Shown: positions 1-10,074 of the stretch, in pieces | Layout of the letters: each line of letters begins with the position of its first letter | Position numbering within the stretch: the stretch's first letter is position 1 | From: an uncultured Paracoccaceae bacterium | GTDB lineage: Bacteria > Pseudomonadota > Alphaproteobacteria > Rhodobacterales > Rhodobacteraceae | Assembly (NCBI GenBank): GCA_947499725.1 | Contig: CANMPK010000001.1 | Span: forward strand, 372,001 to 436,000 | Reading direction: 5' to 3' | Length of the DNA stretch: 64,000 nt | Made by a program: the position numbers and the translations under genes | The notes under the pieces: model-generated | Told to the model about the DNA's origin: nothing | What the model saw: only the letters and a program-made list of their open reading frames with translations | Databases searched by the model: none

Positions 1-1220
1 CGCTCGGCCGCCGCCTGCGGGTTCTGTCACGCGAAAACCAGGATTGGATCGCGCAGTCCTCCGGCAAAGCCTCTGAATCGCTTCTATCGGTACAAACCGT
101 TCAGGCCTTCACACACGAAACCCAAAGCCGTCGCCTCTTCGCAGATGTCACCAACGAGTCGCTGACCTCCGCCATGCGCCGCATCAACACCCGAGCTTTG
201 ATGACCAGCATCGTGATCTTCCTTGTCTTTGCAGGGGTGGTGGGCGTGCTGTGGATCGGCGCAAACGATGTGCGCAGCGGCAACATGACGGTCGGCGCCT
301 TGATACAATTTGTCATCTACGCGGTGATGACAGCCGGCTCTGTCGCCGCATTGTCTGAAATCTGGGGCGAATTGCAACGCGCGGCAGGCGCCACCGAGCG
401 TCTTGTGGAACTGCTGAATGCCGAAGACAACGTGCAAGACCTGCCGCAAACCACCCCAATGCCGTCACCAGTGAAAGGCGCGATCTCCTTTGACAATGTG
501 ACCTTCACATACCCATCCCGCCCAGAAGTCTCGGCGCTGGATAACGTTTCACTGAACATTCAACCGGGCGAAACCGTCGCTTTGGTGGGCCCATCCGGTG
601 CCGGCAAAACCACGATCATCCAAATGATCCAACGGTTTTACGATCCAGCCCAAGGCCAAGTCACTTTGGATGGCGTGCCTTTGACCGACGCCGCCCGCGA
701 TGAATTCCGCAAATCTCTCGCGCTTGTGCCGCAAGACCCTGTGATCTTTGCCGAAACCGCGCTGGAAAACATCCGCTTTGGTCGCCCAGAAGCCACCGAC
801 GAACAGGTCTACGCCGCCGCCAAAGCCGCAGCCGCCCATGATTTCATCAGCGCATTGCCAGATGGCTATGGCAGTTATGTCGGCGAGCGTGGCGTCATGC
901 TTTCGGGTGGTCAAAAGCAACGCATCGCCATCGCCCGCGCCATCCTGCGCGATGCGCCTGTTTTGCTTCTGGATGAAGCCACCTCTGCACTGGATGCCGA
1001 AAGCGAACGTCTTGTGCAGCAAGCGGTGGATGCGCTGTCTGCGGATCGCACCACCATCATCGTGGCGCACCGCTTGGCGACAGTGAAGAAAGCCGACCGC
1101 ATTGTGGTGATGGACGAAGGCCGCATCGTGGCCCAAGGCCGCCATGACGACTTGGTCGCCGAAGGCGGACTTTACGCCAAACTCGCGCGTTTGCAGTTTA
1201 CGGAAGGTCAAGCGGCCTAA
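1..1220 (+). CDS. ABC exporter half-transporter (ABCB/MsbA-like), 5' end outside window
   Basis: The reading frame is open from the third base of the window, so this is the C-terminal part of a longer protein; the first internal Met (174) is not the start. Visible are two membrane segments at the end of the transmembrane domain, then a complete nucleotide-binding domain with Walker A (GPSGAGKTT, near base 590), a Q-loop region (VPQDPVIF), the signature LSGGQKQR (near 901) and Walker B with catalytic Glu ([11 protein letters not shown]), followed by an AHRL H-loop. Fused membrane and ATPase domains are typical of B-type exporters of lipids, drugs or peptides. The substrate cannot be told from sequence. 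Confidence 0.93.
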   Translation, partial: LGRRLRVLSRENQDWIAQSSGKASESLLSVQTVQAFTHETQSRRLFADVTNESLTSAMRRINTRALMTSIVIFLVFAGVVGVLWIGANDVRSGNMTVGALIQFVIYAVMTAGSVAALSEIWGELQRAAGATERLVELLNAEDNVQDLPQTTPMPSPVKGAISFDNVTFTYPSRPEVSALDNVSLNIQPGETVALVGPSGAGKTTIIQMIQRFYDPAQGQVTLDGVPLTDAARDEFRKSLALVPQDPVIFAETALENIRFGRPEATDEQVYAAAKAAAAHDFISALPDGYGSYVGERGVMLSGGQKQRIAIARAILRDAPVLLLDEATSALDAESERLVQQAVDALSADRTTIIVAHRLATVKKADRIVVMDEGRIVAQGRHDDLVAEGGLYAKLARLQFTEGQAA

Positions 1221-1264
1221 ACCGAACGCCTTCACCAAAATCAAATCATTCACAAAAAAAGCTT

Positions 1265-1290
1265 GTGTTTTTCGCCGCTTAGAAAAACAC
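1265..1290. promoter_or_regulatory. 9-bp inverted repeat upstream of acyl-CoA synthetase
   Basis: GTGTTTTTC and GAAAAACAC form a perfect 9-bp inverted repeat with an 8-base spacer. It lies 45 bp after the ABC transporter stop and about 150 bp before the acyl-CoA synthetase start. It could be the operator of a dimeric regulator or a weak AT-rich terminator. There is no T-tract directly after it, which slightly favours a protein-binding site. The role is inferred only. Confidence 0.35.
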
Positions 1291-1443
1291 TAGTCCTATC
1301 GTCATCCAAAAGACGCGTTGCCTCTGGCGCCCTTTACCTTGGGTTTGGCTTGCGTAAAGCTCCTTGTTTTGGCTGATTAGTACGACGCCCGTGTGACAAC
1401 GGGCTAAGGGAGCATCCGAGGGGCTAATAGGGAGGAGCAACTC

Positions 1444-3327
1444 ATGAGTTTCGCGTCTTGCGAGCATAGAGATCAAATCGAGGCTGAAATGCCATGGGAA
1501 GAGCGCGACGTATCCAAAACGCTCTACCAGTTTCTCACCCGTGCAAAGGACCGGTTTCCAGACCGTCCAGCCTCAAGTTACCAGATCACCTCTGGCCCCA
1601 CAGACAAGGCCGAAACCCTGACATGGCAACAATTGCATACAAAATCTGTGCAAGCCGCCAACCTGTTTCGCGGCATGGGCATCGGTGAAAAAGACGTGGT
1701 CGCCTATGTGCTGCCCAACGCCCATGAAACCCTGATCACCCTTTTGGGCGGCGCCATTGCGGGTATCGTCAACCCAATCAACCCACTGCTAGAGCCCGAT
1801 CAAATCGCAGCCATCCTGCGCGAAACCGGCGCAACGGTTGTGGTCACGCTGAAGGCCTTCCCAAAGACCGACGTGCCACAAAAAGTGGCCGAGTCTCTGC
1901 TCGATGCACCAGATGTGCACACGGTGCTAGAGGTCGATCTCAATCGTTATCTGGGCTTTCCAAAGAATGTCATCGTTCCACTGATCCGCCCGAAAAATCC
2001 GATCAGCCACAAGGCCAAGGTGTTGGATTTCAACACAGAAGTCGCCAAGCAAAACACCACGCTGGATTTCGAAGACTGTGGCACCGACCGCGTCGGCGCC
2101 TATTTCCACACGGGCGGCACCACCGGCATGCCAAAGGTCGCGCAGCACAAATACTCCGGCATGGTCTACAACGGCTGGCTGGGCGAGCGTCTGCTGTTTG
2201 ATGAAAAAGACGTGCTGATGTGTCCGCTGCCGCTATTCCACGTGTTCGCGGTTCAGGTGGTCATGATGTCTGCCATTTCATCCGGCGCCCATGTGATCTT
2301 CCCAACCCCACAAGGCTATCGCGGCGATGGGGTGTTTGATAACTTCTGGAAGCTGATCGAACGCTGGAAAGTCAGCTTCATCATCACCGTGCCCACAGCC
2401 GTCTCTGCCCTGATGCAGCGCCCTGTGGATGCGGATATCTCCACTGTCAACGTGGCCTTCTCTGGCTCAGCCCCCATGCCGATGGAGCTGTTCAAGCGCT
2501 TTGAAGAAACCTCCAATGTGGCCATCGTCGAAGGCTACGGCCTCACCGAAGTCACCTGCCTTGTGTCTTGTAACCCACCCGAGGGCGAAAAACGCGTCGG
2601 CTCCGTGGGCATCCCATTGCCACACACCGATGTGCGCATCGTGAAATCCACGCCAGACGGTCTTGTGGAATGCGACGCCGAAGAAGTGGGCGAGATCTGC
2701 GTCTCCAACCCGGGTGTGATCCCAGGGGCGACCTATACAGAGGCTGAAAAGAACATCGATCTCTACTACAACGAAAAATACCTGCGCACAGGCGATCTGG
2801 GCCGCAAAGACGCCGAGGGCTACCTTTGGATCACAGGCCGCGCCAAAGATCTGATCATCCGCGGAGGCCACAACATCGATCCAGCCGAGATCGAAGAAGC
2901 ACTGGTGCAGCACCCAGCCGTCGCCATGGCCGGCGCCATTGGCCAACCAGATGCGCATTCCGGCGAAATCCCATGCGCCTATGTGGAATTGGTGGCTGAC
3001 GCAGAAACCACACCAGAAGAATTGCTGGCCTACTGCAAAACCCACGTCCACGAACGGGCGGCGCAGCCAAAGCACATTGAAATCTTGCCAGAGCTGCCCA
3101 AAACAGCCGTTGGCAAAGTTTTCAAACCCGACCTGCGCAAATCGGCCATCACCCGCGTCTACAATGCGGCGCTGGAAAAAGACGGCTGCGATGCCCGCGT
3201 CAGCGAAGTGATCGATTGCAAAAAACGCGGTCTTGTGGCGCGTCTTGCCGCCAATGGCGCAAGCGACGCGGATGTCACCAAAACCCTCGGCAGCTTCACG
3301 CGTCCATGGGAATGGGCTGACAGCTAA
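1444..3327 (+). CDS. acyl-CoA synthetase (AMP-forming)
   Basis: A 627-residue member of the ANL (adenylate-forming) superfamily, which activates a carboxylic acid to acyl-AMP and then acyl-CoA. The phosphate-binding loop is at about residues 222-231 (HTGGTTGMPK), the YGLTE motif near residue 364, the GDLG motif near 450, and the C-terminal catalytic-lysine region (KTAVGKVFKP) near 551-560. No signal peptide is seen, so it is cytoplasmic. A strong Shine-Dalgarno (GGGAGGAG) lies 6 bases before ATG 1444 and fixes the start. It stands alone between two terminator-like structures. Chain-length specificity is unknown; the family resembles the fatty-acyl-CoA ligases common in Rhodobacteraceae. Confidence 0.9.
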   Translation: MSFASCEHRDQIEAEMPWEERDVSKTLYQFLTRAKDRFPDRPASSYQITSGPTDKAETLTWQQLHTKSVQAANLFRGMGIGEKDVVAYVLPNAHETLITLLGGAIAGIVNPINPLLEPDQIAAILRETGATVVVTLKAFPKTDVPQKVAESLLDAPDVHTVLEVDLNRYLGFPKNVIVPLIRPKNPISHKAKVLDFNTEVAKQNTTLDFEDCGTDRVGAYFHTGGTTGMPKVAQHKYSGMVYNGWLGERLLFDEKDVLMCPLPLFHVFAVQVVMMSAISSGAHVIFPTPQGYRGDGVFDNFWKLIERWKVSFIITVPTAVSALMQRPVDADISTVNVAFSGSAPMPMELFKRFEETSNVAIVEGYGLTEVTCLVSCNPPEGEKRVGSVGIPLPHTDVRIVKSTPDGLVECDAEEVGEICVSNPGVIPGATYTEAEKNIDLYYNEKYLRTGDLGRKDAEGYLWITGRAKDLIIRGGHNIDPAEIEEALVQHPAVAMAGAIGQPDAHSGEIPCAYVELVADAETTPEELLAYCKTHVHERAAQPKHIEILPELPKTAVGKVFKPDLRKSAITRVYNAALEKDGCDARVSEVIDCKKRGLVARLAANGASDADVTKTLGSFTRPWEWADS

Positions 3328-3350
3328 CCACCTGATAAACAACAACACTC

Positions 3351-3380
3351 AAAGGCCCTCAGAAAAACTGAGGGCCTTTT
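3351..3380 (+). terminator. Rho-independent terminator after acyl-CoA synthetase
   Basis: AAAGGCCCTCAG and CTGAGGGCCTTTT form a long GC-rich stem around a short AAAA loop, ending in a T-run, 24 bp past the stop codon. Confidence 0.9.
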
Positions 3381-3515
3381 GCGTTTCGCCCCTTTTCATC
3401 CTTCTTCGCCCAAGCTACCGTTTCCCAAATGACCGAGGGGAGGCGGTCCGCCAGCACTGACTGGCCACGTCTCTGTGCGGCCCATCCAAGAGAACATGCA
3501 GATGAGGACATGCAG

Positions 3516-5000
3516 ATGACGTATATTCTAGCCATCGACCAAGGCACCACATCCACACGCGCCATCATCTTTGATGCGGATATGAAAATCTTGGACAGCG
3601 CGCAGCAGGAGTTTACTCAGCATTTCCCGAATTCTGGCTGGGTGGAACATGACCCGATGGACCTGTGGAACACCACGCTGGAGACCTGCGCAGATGTCTT
3701 GAAAAAGGTCGGTATCACCGCCGCAGACCTCACCGGCATCGGCATCACCAACCAGCGCGAAACCACCGTGATCTGGGATCGCCAAACCGGCGAGCCTGTG
3801 CACAACGCCATCGTCTGGCAAGACCGCCGCACAGCAGACATCTGCAACATCCTCAAGGAAGACGGTCACGAAGACACGGTGACCGAAACCACCGGCCTGC
3901 TGCTCGATCCATATTTCAGCGCCACAAAGGTTAAGTGGATTCTGGATCACCACGAAGGCCTACGCGCTCGCGCGCGTCTGGGCCAATTGGCCTTTGGTAC
4001 CGTAGACAGCTGGATCATCTGGAACCTCACCGGCGGAAAACGCCACGTGACAGACGCCACCAACGCCGCGCGCACCATGCTCTACAACATCCACAAGGGC
4101 GAATGGTCCGAACGCATCTGCGAGCTTCTGGACGTGCCGCCAGTCGTTCTGCCAGAGGTGCTGGATTGCGCCGCAGACTTCGGCACAACAGACGCCAGCA
4201 TCTTTGGCGCAGAGGTGCCGATCCTCGGCGTTGCAGGCGATCAACAGGCCGCCACCTTGGGCAACGCCTGCTTTGAGGCGGGCATGTTGAAATCTACCTA
4301 CGGCACAGGCTGCTTTGCGCTTCTAAACACGGGCGACACAGCCGTGCGCTCTGAAAACCGCATGCTGACCACCATTGCTTATCAGCTGGATGGCAAACCC
4401 ACCTACGCCCTCGAAGGCGCGATCTTCATCGCAGGTGCTGTTGTGCAATGGCTGCGCGATGGGTTGGGTATCATCAAAGACGCCTCCGAAACGCAGGCTT
4501 TGGCAGAATCCGCAGATCGTTCGCAAAACGTGATCCTCGTGCCAGCTTTCACGGGCCTTGGCGCGCCATATTGGTCCCCAGATTGCCGCGGCGCGGTTTA
4601 CGGCCTCACCCGAGGCACAGGCCCCGCCGAAATGGCCCGCGCCGCTTTGCAAAGCGTGGGCTTCCAAACGCGAGACCTTCTGGAAGCCATGCAAGCTGAT
4701 ATGGGCAACACCGGTAAACAAGTGCTGCGCGTTGACGGCGGCATGACCGCCAGCAACTACGCGATGCAATTCCTGTCAGACATCCTCGGCGCGCCCGTCG
4801 ACCGCCCAGAGGTTCTGGAAAGCACCGCGCTCGGCGTCGCATGGCTGGCAGGGATGCGGGCAGGGGTCTACCCAGACCAAGAAGGCTTCGCCGCCAAATG
4901 GGCGCTGGACCACCGGTTCGAGCCAACCATGCAAGAACCCTTCCGCGAAGACAAATACGCCGCATGGCAACGCGCGGTTCAGGCGACTTTGTCAGTCTAA
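3516..5000 (+). CDS. glpK: glycerol kinase
   Basis: FGGY-family sugar kinase of 494 residues that phosphorylates glycerol to sn-glycerol 3-phosphate. The N-terminal phosphate loop DQGTTSTR directly follows the start, and the protein carries NQRETTV, the VWQDRRT segment, YGTGCF and GLGAPYW, all characteristic of GlpK. I chose ATG 3516 because GATGAGG lies 8 bases upstream and because the initiator then precedes the conserved YILAIDQG. An in-frame ATG at 3429 would add 29 unrelated residues. It is cytoplasmic. No glycerol facilitator or GlpD is next to it. The gene converges on dtd. Confidence 0.96.
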   Translation: MTYILAIDQGTTSTRAIIFDADMKILDSAQQEFTQHFPNSGWVEHDPMDLWNTTLETCADVLKKVGITAADLTGIGITNQRETTVIWDRQTGEPVHNAIVWQDRRTADICNILKEDGHEDTVTETTGLLLDPYFSATKVKWILDHHEGLRARARLGQLAFGTVDSWIIWNLTGGKRHVTDATNAARTMLYNIHKGEWSERICELLDVPPVVLPEVLDCAADFGTTDASIFGAEVPILGVAGDQQAATLGNACFEAGMLKSTYGTGCFALLNTGDTAVRSENRMLTTIAYQLDGKPTYALEGAIFIAGAVVQWLRDGLGIIKDASETQALAESADRSQNVILVPAFTGLGAPYWSPDCRGAVYGLTRGTGPAEMARAALQSVGFQTRDLLEAMQADMGNTGKQVLRVDGGMTASNYAMQFLSDILGAPVDRPEVLESTALGVAWLAGMRAGVYPDQEGFAAKWALDHRFEPTMQEPFREDKYAAWQRAVQATLSV

Positions 5001-5029
5001 CTGGTGCTTTATCAGGGCGTTTGCAGCCG

Positions 5030-5068
5030 AAATGTACATTTCAGCCCCTGAAAGGGGCGAATTGCCAC
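5030..5068 (-). repeat. 39-bp palindromic dispersed repeat, copy A
   Basis: Read on the minus strand this is GTGGCAATTC, then a CCCCT/AGGGG hairpin, then CTGAAATGTACATTT. It matches the copy at 62241-62279 at 37 of 39 positions. It lies downstream of dtd in the direction of dtd transcription, between the convergent glpK and dtd. Confidence 0.8.
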
Positions 5069-5081
5069 CTTTCAGGAAAAT

Positions 5082-5106
5082 AAACGGGGCGTACGCCGCC
5101 CCGTTT
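5082..5106 (-). terminator. terminator of dtd (bidirectional stem)
   Basis: AAACGGGGC and GCCCCGTTT form a 9-bp stem. Read on the minus strand it is followed by TTTATTTTCC, a T-rich tail, 8 bp past the dtd stop codon. The stem may also block readthrough from glpK. Confidence 0.8.
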
Positions 5107-5113
5107 GACAGGG

Positions 5114-5563
5114 TTATTTCCACTGGTCCGTGTCGACCCAAATCGTGACCGGCCCATCGTTCAGCAGAGACACTTTCATATCCGCGCCGAAGATACCTTT
5201 TTCCACTGGCACGCCGGTCTCAGCCATGGCTTTGGCGAAGTATTCATAGAAATGATTGCCTTCCTCCGCCCCGCAAGCCGTTGAAAACCCTGGGCGATTT
5301 CCACTGCGCGTGTCAGCAGACAGGGTAAACTGGCTCACCACCAAAGCCTTGCCGCCAATATCCAGAACGGATTTATTCATCTTCCCGTTCTCGTCTTGGA
5401 AAATCCGCATCTTACTGATTTTACTGGCCAATTTATCCGCCATCGCCTCGGTGTCGCCCTTCATGGCGCAGATCAAGATCAACAGACCTTGCTCAATCTC
5501 ACCGGTGACTTCCCCGTCAACCCGAACAGATGCCTCAGAGACTCGTTGCAGCAAAGCACGCAT
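5114..5563 (-). CDS. dtd: D-aminoacyl-tRNA deacylase
   Basis: A 149-residue DTD-family protein that hydrolyses D-aminoacyl-tRNAs (and glycyl-tRNAAla) to keep translation homochiral. It starts [13 protein letters not shown], the canonical family start, and contains the catalytic SQFTLSAD motif, the NRPGFS loop and the C-terminal [10 protein letters not shown] segment. Length matches the family (about 145-150). It is cytoplasmic and probably the first or only gene of its transcript; the next minus-strand gene upstream ends 28 bp away. Confidence 0.96.
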   Translation of the reverse strand: MRALLQRVSEASVRVDGEVTGEIEQGLLILICAMKGDTEAMADKLASKISKMRIFQDENGKMNKSVLDIGGKALVVSQFTLSADTRSGNRPGFSTACGAEEGNHFYEYFAKAMAETGVPVEKGIFGADMKVSLLNDGPVTIWVDTDQWK

Positions 5564-5590
5564 AGTCTTGCCTCTCTAACTTATTGAAGA

Positions 5591-6721
5591 TTATTGATTT
5601 TGCGCAAGGACATACCCCACGCCCGCCGCGACAATCGCCCCCAGAACAACCGCAATTGCGATCTTCCAAGCGGACCAAGGACGCTCGCCCTGAACACGCC
5701 CCGTACGGCCATTCACCACAAAACGATAGGTCTTACCACGATATTTATAGGCCGCCATCCAAACTGGAAGCAGCACGTGTTTAAAAGTCACGTCCGACAC
5801 TAAGGTGTTGATATCATGAACTCTTTGACGATCTCCGCCGATGTCAAACTTCACATCGCGCAGGATCACACGATCCATATGATGGCGTGCCTCGGCAAAC
5901 CCTTCCTCAAGCTCTACCGCATAGCCTTCCGCCCGAAACCCTGCCAGAAACTCTGGTCGATAAGGTTCCATCGCCGATAAATCCCAAGGTTCCAAGGCTT
6001 CGGTAAACCGTTTGGGCAGGCTTTTTGATGCTAAAACAAGCACATCGTCAAAGAACCGCGCCACACGTCCTGACACATTGCGCCAACGCACTTTAGACAC
6101 ACGTTCCTGAACTTGCTTGCCATCTCGCGTCACAGTGCGCGTTTCGTAATACACCGTCCCGCGCTCACCGCGATAACTGCTGTCTGTTTGCGCATCGAAG
6201 GTCCAATAGGGCACATAGATGCCATCCATTTTACGACCCTTGCGCGCGTATTCCTGCAAGCCATTGGGCGCAAACCATAATTTTCCCAACCACTGGCTCA
6301 TGGCCTTGTTGGCAGCCCGCTCATCCAGCGCGAAAGGCAGCACGCCTTTGGGCTTGATCTGGCGGTGTTTGCCCGTGTCGATCACCACTGGCGTCGCGCA
6401 GAATGGGCATTCGACGGAATGGTTCACCTCGTCAAATTCCACATGCGCCGCGCAATTGGGGCAGGTGGTCATGCGCTGTTCTTCGATTTCCTGCGCGGGC
6501 AGAAGGTTGTTCAGCGCCGCGTTGAAATCTAACTCGTTGATCGAGCCTCCCCAAGGCCCCATGTCCTGCATCAGCGCGTGATGGCCGCAGTGATCGCAGA
6601 CCAGCTCGCCTTGATCAGGAGCAAAGCGATAGTCCGCGCCGCATTGCTGGCACGGGAAACGATGCGTGTCTGCTGGCGAAGCCGGGGCTGCGTCAGGGGC
6701 GGGGGGAGGCATGTCAGTCAT
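5591..6721 (-). CDS. double zinc-ribbon membrane-anchored protein (TFIIB-type ribbon)
   Basis: A 376-residue protein with two CxxC-CxxC zinc ribbons: Cys 24/27/42/45 and Cys 87/90/105/108. A long soluble middle domain contains YVPYWTFD, seen in the family, and a single C-terminal membrane helix (IAIAVVLGAIVAAGVGYVLA) closes the protein. Similar zinc-ribbon proteins (YdjG/YdjH of Bacillus) act with an SPFH protein at stressed membranes. The gene here directly follows an SPFH gene, 30 bp away on the same strand, so a joint membrane role is a reasonable inference. The biochemical activity is unknown. Confidence 0.75.
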   Translation of the reverse strand: MTDMPPPAPDAAPASPADTHRFPCQQCGADYRFAPDQGELVCDHCGHHALMQDMGPWGGSINELDFNAALNNLLPAQEIEEQRMTTCPNCAAHVEFDEVNHSVECPFCATPVVIDTGKHRQIKPKGVLPFALDERAANKAMSQWLGKLWFAPNGLQEYARKGRKMDGIYVPYWTFDAQTDSSYRGERGTVYYETRTVTRDGKQVQERVSKVRWRNVSGRVARFFDDVLVLASKSLPKRFTEALEPWDLSAMEPYRPEFLAGFRAEGYAVELEEGFAEARHHMDRVILRDVKFDIGGDRQRVHDINTLVSDVTFKHVLLPVWMAAYKYRGKTYRFVVNGRTGRVQGERPWSAWKIAIAVVLGAIVAAGVGYVLAQNQ

Positions 6722-6751
6722 GATTTGTCTTATTTTCTAAGATCTTAGGGT

Positions 6752-7885
6752 TTAAACACCTGGTGGCGGAGGAGGCGGCATGATTGTGAAGAGCTGCGCC
6801 AATTCCTGCACATCACCGGCGGCTTTCCAACCGTCTTGGCCTGCGGTCCAAACATATGTTTCGCGGGTTAGGCTGCCATCGGCCGCCATTTGACCAAGGC
6901 GAGCTTTCGAAAACGGACCAGTTGTGTTGCCGTTTTCCGCAATGTGCCACACGTGTTCCACCGGAGGCGGCGGCGGGGCCACCGCTGCGGCTTGCGGAGC
7001 AGGAGCCGCGCCCGCCGCACCCCAAGGGCCAGCGCCTGTTGCACCGCCCATCAGGCCCTGGGCCATCTGCAAGCCCATGGCTGCGCCCATACCCATGCCC
7101 ATGGCATCACCTGCGCCGCCACCGTTGCCAACAGCCTCGGCGGCTTTCCATTTCATGTGGTCGTTCAGGTTGCCCGCAATGCCGCGTGAGGTGCGATCAT
7201 CCAAAGCAGCCTCGACAGCAGGCGGCAAGCTAATGTTTTCAATATACAATTCTGGGATCGACAACCCGTACTTCTGAACAACAGGATCAATCGCTTCAGC
7301 GACGATCTTGCCAAATTCGGCTGTGTTCGCCGCCATATCCAGCACTGGAATGCCAGCGCCAGCAATGACGCGCGAGAATTCTTGCACGATGATATTGCGG
7401 ATCTGGAAGCTGATCTCATCCATGGTGAACTCACCATCGGTGCCCACGATCTCTGTCAGGAAACGTGCTGGATCGCTGACGCGGACGGAATAGGTACCAT
7501 AGGCGCGCAGGCGCACTGGGCCGAACTCTGGATCGCGTGCGATGATTGGGTTCTTGGTGCCCCATTTCAGATCGTTGAAACGCGTCGTGTTGACGTAGTA
7601 AATCTCTGATTTGAATGGGCTTTTGAAACCATGATCCCAGTGATTGAGCGTCGTCAGGATCGGCATGTTGTTGGTCTCAAGCATATAAAGACCCGGCGTG
7701 AACACATCCGCCAATTGGCCTTCATGCACAAACACGGCCGCTTGGCCTTCGCGCACGGTTAGCTTTGCGCCATACTTAATTTCATGGCCTTCACGTTCAA
7801 ACCGCCACACCATCGTGTCGCGCGTGTCATCGACCCAATGGATGACGTCGATGAATTCACCTGTGAGAAAATCGAAAATACCCAT
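6752..7885 (-). CDS. SPFH/virion-core-like protein with C-terminal GYF_2 domain
   Basis: A 377-residue protein. The N-terminal two thirds form an SPFH (band 7) domain of the YdjI/virion-core type, recognisable from its start MGIFDFLTGEFIDVI and from GQAAVFVHEGQL, FTPGLYML and LRAYGTYSVRV. A Gly/Ala/Met-rich then Pro-rich linker follows (about residues 245-305). The C-terminus is a GYF_2-type module (VWHIAENGNTTGPFS, then WTAGQDGW) and ends in a proline run. There is no membrane helix; SPFH proteins associate with membranes as oligomers. The gene lies between the DUF2927 lipoprotein and the zinc-ribbon gene on the same strand, suggesting one operon. Confidence 0.85.
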   Translation of the reverse strand: MGIFDFLTGEFIDVIHWVDDTRDTMVWRFEREGHEIKYGAKLTVREGQAAVFVHEGQLADVFTPGLYMLETNNMPILTTLNHWDHGFKSPFKSEIYYVNTTRFNDLKWGTKNPIIARDPEFGPVRLRAYGTYSVRVSDPARFLTEIVGTDGEFTMDEISFQIRNIIVQEFSRVIAGAGIPVLDMAANTAEFGKIVAEAIDPVVQKYGLSIPELYIENISLPPAVEAALDDRTSRGIAGNLNDHMKWKAAEAVGNGGGAGDAMGMGMGAAMGLQMAQGLMGGATGAGPWGAAGAAPAPQAAAVAPPPPPVEHVWHIAENGNTTGPFSKARLGQMAADGSLTRETYVWTAGQDGWKAAGDVQELAQLFTIMPPPPPPGV

Positions 7886-7902
7886 GAAAGGCTCCTATTC
7901 GG

Positions 7903-8850
7903 TTACAAGCTTTCGCCCATTTCAGCTTGGGCGAGACGTTTGACGATCGGGCGTGCGGTCTCCAGAGACATGCCGATGTTCAGCTCTGTGCTATACAATA
8001 TGCGCAGTAGCATTTCATCGTGGTCTGTCAAAAGGGCAAACTCGTCATCATCATTAAAAATAGAGGGTCGGGCGGCAGGGCTGTCGTTTACCAGCCCCAT
8101 GCCCTGTGCAATTTCTTCGTGAAAACAGGCTTCACGTAGAAGGTCGGGATGTTCCGCGCGCACAATGGCAAGCGCAGACATGATTGTTGGTTTTGGCCCA
8201 TCAGAATGGCTCACCACCACAAGGCAATGCATGTCACGGGTGAGATTTTGTAGAAGGCTGCGATTAAAGGTCGAAAGGTTCGGCAGCAGTTGTGCCAAAC
8301 GATCCGCCATGGCGCTGCGATCATCTTCGCCTCGTACCAGCACGTGGAAATTGGCATTGTTAGCCGTCCCGCTCACGGAATGGTTTGTGATCTTCGCAAG
8401 CCTTGCGGCAAAGCTGTTTACTGTTTGAGTGTCTTTGCTACGCTGTTCTTGGAGAACGCTTGGGCCGAATTCGACCTTGATGCGCACAGGGTCCTTCCAG
8501 CGCGCGAGCAGGCGGGCCTGGCCATCTGACTTTTCTAGGCGCAGCCCGATACGATGTTCGTCGTAAAAGGCGATCTGTTCGAAATTGCGCGCCAGCATGT
8601 CTGACGTAAAGGGCGTGTCATTACCGCCTGCGTCTGACCGCATCAGCCCTTGCGAAAGCAGATCTGCCTGAAGGCTAGAATAATAGGTTTTAATTTCCGT
8701 GCTTCGACGACTTGGGGCAGAGGGCACAAAAGCGGCTGGTTGTGGGGCCGCTTTTGGCTGTGGCGCCGAGGTATCGTCAGGTGGAGAAAGCTCACATGCG
8801 GCCAGCATGCAAAGCAATCCCCCTATGACGATCCCTCGGCTCTGTTTCAC
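7903..8850 (-). CDS. DUF2927-type lipoprotein
   Basis: A 315-residue predicted lipoprotein. A basic N-terminus and hydrophobic segment lead to the lipobox LAAC with lipidated Cys19, followed by a Pro/Ala-rich linker (about 23-50) and a domain that I recognise from its LLSQGLMRSD, FTSDMLARNFEQIAFYDE and MGLVND segments as DUF2927, common in Rhodobacteraceae. The HEEIAQGMGL stretch looks like a degenerate metalloprotease HExxH-like helix, but activity is unproven. The stop codon of telA upstream abuts its start (8851/8850), so the two are translationally linked. Confidence 0.75.
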   Translation of the reverse strand: MKQSRGIVIGGLLCMLAACELSPPDDTSAPQPKAAPQPAAFVPSAPSRRSTEIKTYYSSLQADLLSQGLMRSDAGGNDTPFTSDMLARNFEQIAFYDEHRIGLRLEKSDGQARLLARWKDPVRIKVEFGPSVLQEQRSKDTQTVNSFAARLAKITNHSVSGTANNANFHVLVRGEDDRSAMADRLAQLLPNLSTFNRSLLQNLTRDMHCLVVVSHSDGPKPTIMSALAIVRAEHPDLLREACFHEEIAQGMGLVNDSPAARPSIFNDDDEFALLTDHDEMLLRILYSTELNIGMSLETARPIVKRLAQAEMGESL

Positions 8851-10050
8851 TTAGTCTGCACCTGCGGCTGTTGCGATGGTGTCGCCCAGACCTGTGGCTT
8901 TGGCTTTCGCCGCTGCCAGCGTGTCGCGCAGGTCTTTTTCCATCTGTTGCAGCTCGGTTTCGGCTGCCGCGCGGCGTGCCTTGCCTTCGTCTGCGATTTG
9001 CAGGCTTTCTTCGATGGTGCCGATCAGATCTGCATTGGCTTGCTTGACCGCTTCGATGTCGAAGACGCCGCGTTCCATTTCTTCGCGGATCATCTTGTTG
9101 GATTCGCGCAGGTTGGCCGCATTGGATGTCAGCAACTCGTTGGTCAGATCGTTTGCATCACGTACCGCTGCTGCCGCTTGGGCAGAACGTTGGATGGTTA
9201 CAGCCTGTGCCAGTTGGGTTTCCCACAGAGGCACTGTGTTGACCAAAGTAGAGTTGATCTTGGTGACCAAAGATTTGTCGTTTTCCTGAACCAAACGGAT
9301 GGATGGCAGAGACTGCATGGTCACCTGACGCGTCAGCTTCAGATCGTGAACGCGGCGTTCCAGATCGTCACGCGCGGCACGTAGATCGCGTAGTTCTTGG
9401 GCAACCATAACCTGATCGTTTTCGGCAGCGGCTTTAACGTCTGCTTCTTTCGCTGGGATCACTTTCGTGTCCAGCTCTTCCAGCTTGGCTTCACCCGCAG
9501 CGATATACAGCGCCAGCTCGTCGTAGAAATCCAAAGTCTTTTCATACAGCACGTCCAAAGACTTGATGTCTTTCATTAGCGTATGCTCGTGCTCCAGCAG
9601 TTCATCGGTGATCTTATCGATCTGGCCTTGAACGTTTTCAAAACGCGCTGTGAATTTCGCAAATGGCGCGGCTTTGCCGAGCAGCTTTTCCCACCATTTC
9701 TGTTCGCGGCGTACGTCTAGTTCGGACACAGAGAAACCACGGATCGTTGTCACCATGCCGCGCAGGCTGTCGCCCGCTGGGCCGACGTCTTTGTTACGCA
9801 CGCCAGCCAGCATGGATTGGCTGATCTCTTGCAGTTCTGCTTGAGCTGCAGAGCCAAAGGACACGATAGAGTTGGTGTCGCTCATGTCCAGTTCTGACAT
9901 GCGCTTGGCGATTTCGGCGCTTGTCGGCTTGTCAGCTTCAGCGATTGGCACAATGGCGTTGGCAGCGGCTGGTTCAGGCAGAACCACAGCGTTCAGCGCT
10001 TCGACTTCGGCCAGTGCGGCCTCTGCTTTTTGGCGGATAGTTTCAGACAT
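8851..10050 (-). CDS. telA: toxic anion resistance family protein (TelA/YaaN)
   Basis: A 399-residue, charged, mostly alpha-helical protein of the TelA family: an N-terminal variable segment, then a central core (IVSFGSAAQAELQEIS, VSELDVRREQKWWEKLLGKA) and long coiled-coil regions to the C-terminus. Family members are linked to tellurite and other envelope-directed stress, but the molecular function is not known. XpaC lies directly upstream, the arrangement known as xpaC-yaaN in Bacillus. No signal peptide or membrane helix, so it probably acts on the cytoplasmic side of the membrane. Confidence 0.88.
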   Translation of the reverse strand: MSETIRQKAEAALAEVEALNAVVLPEPAAANAIVPIAEADKPTSAEIAKRMSELDMSDTNSIVSFGSAAQAELQEISQSMLAGVRNKDVGPAGDSLRGMVTTIRGFSVSELDVRREQKWWEKLLGKAAPFAKFTARFENVQGQIDKITDELLEHEHTLMKDIKSLDVLYEKTLDFYDELALYIAAGEAKLEELDTKVIPAKEADVKAAAENDQVMVAQELRDLRAARDDLERRVHDLKLTRQVTMQSLPSIRLVQENDKSLVTKINSTLVNTVPLWETQLAQAVTIQRSAQAAAAVRDANDLTNELLTSNAANLRESNKMIREEMERGVFDIEAVKQANADLIGTIEESLQIADEGKARRAAAETELQQMEKDLRDTLAAAKAKATGLGDTIATAAGAD

Positions 10051-10074
10051 ATTATTCCCTCGCTGTGTTAAGCG

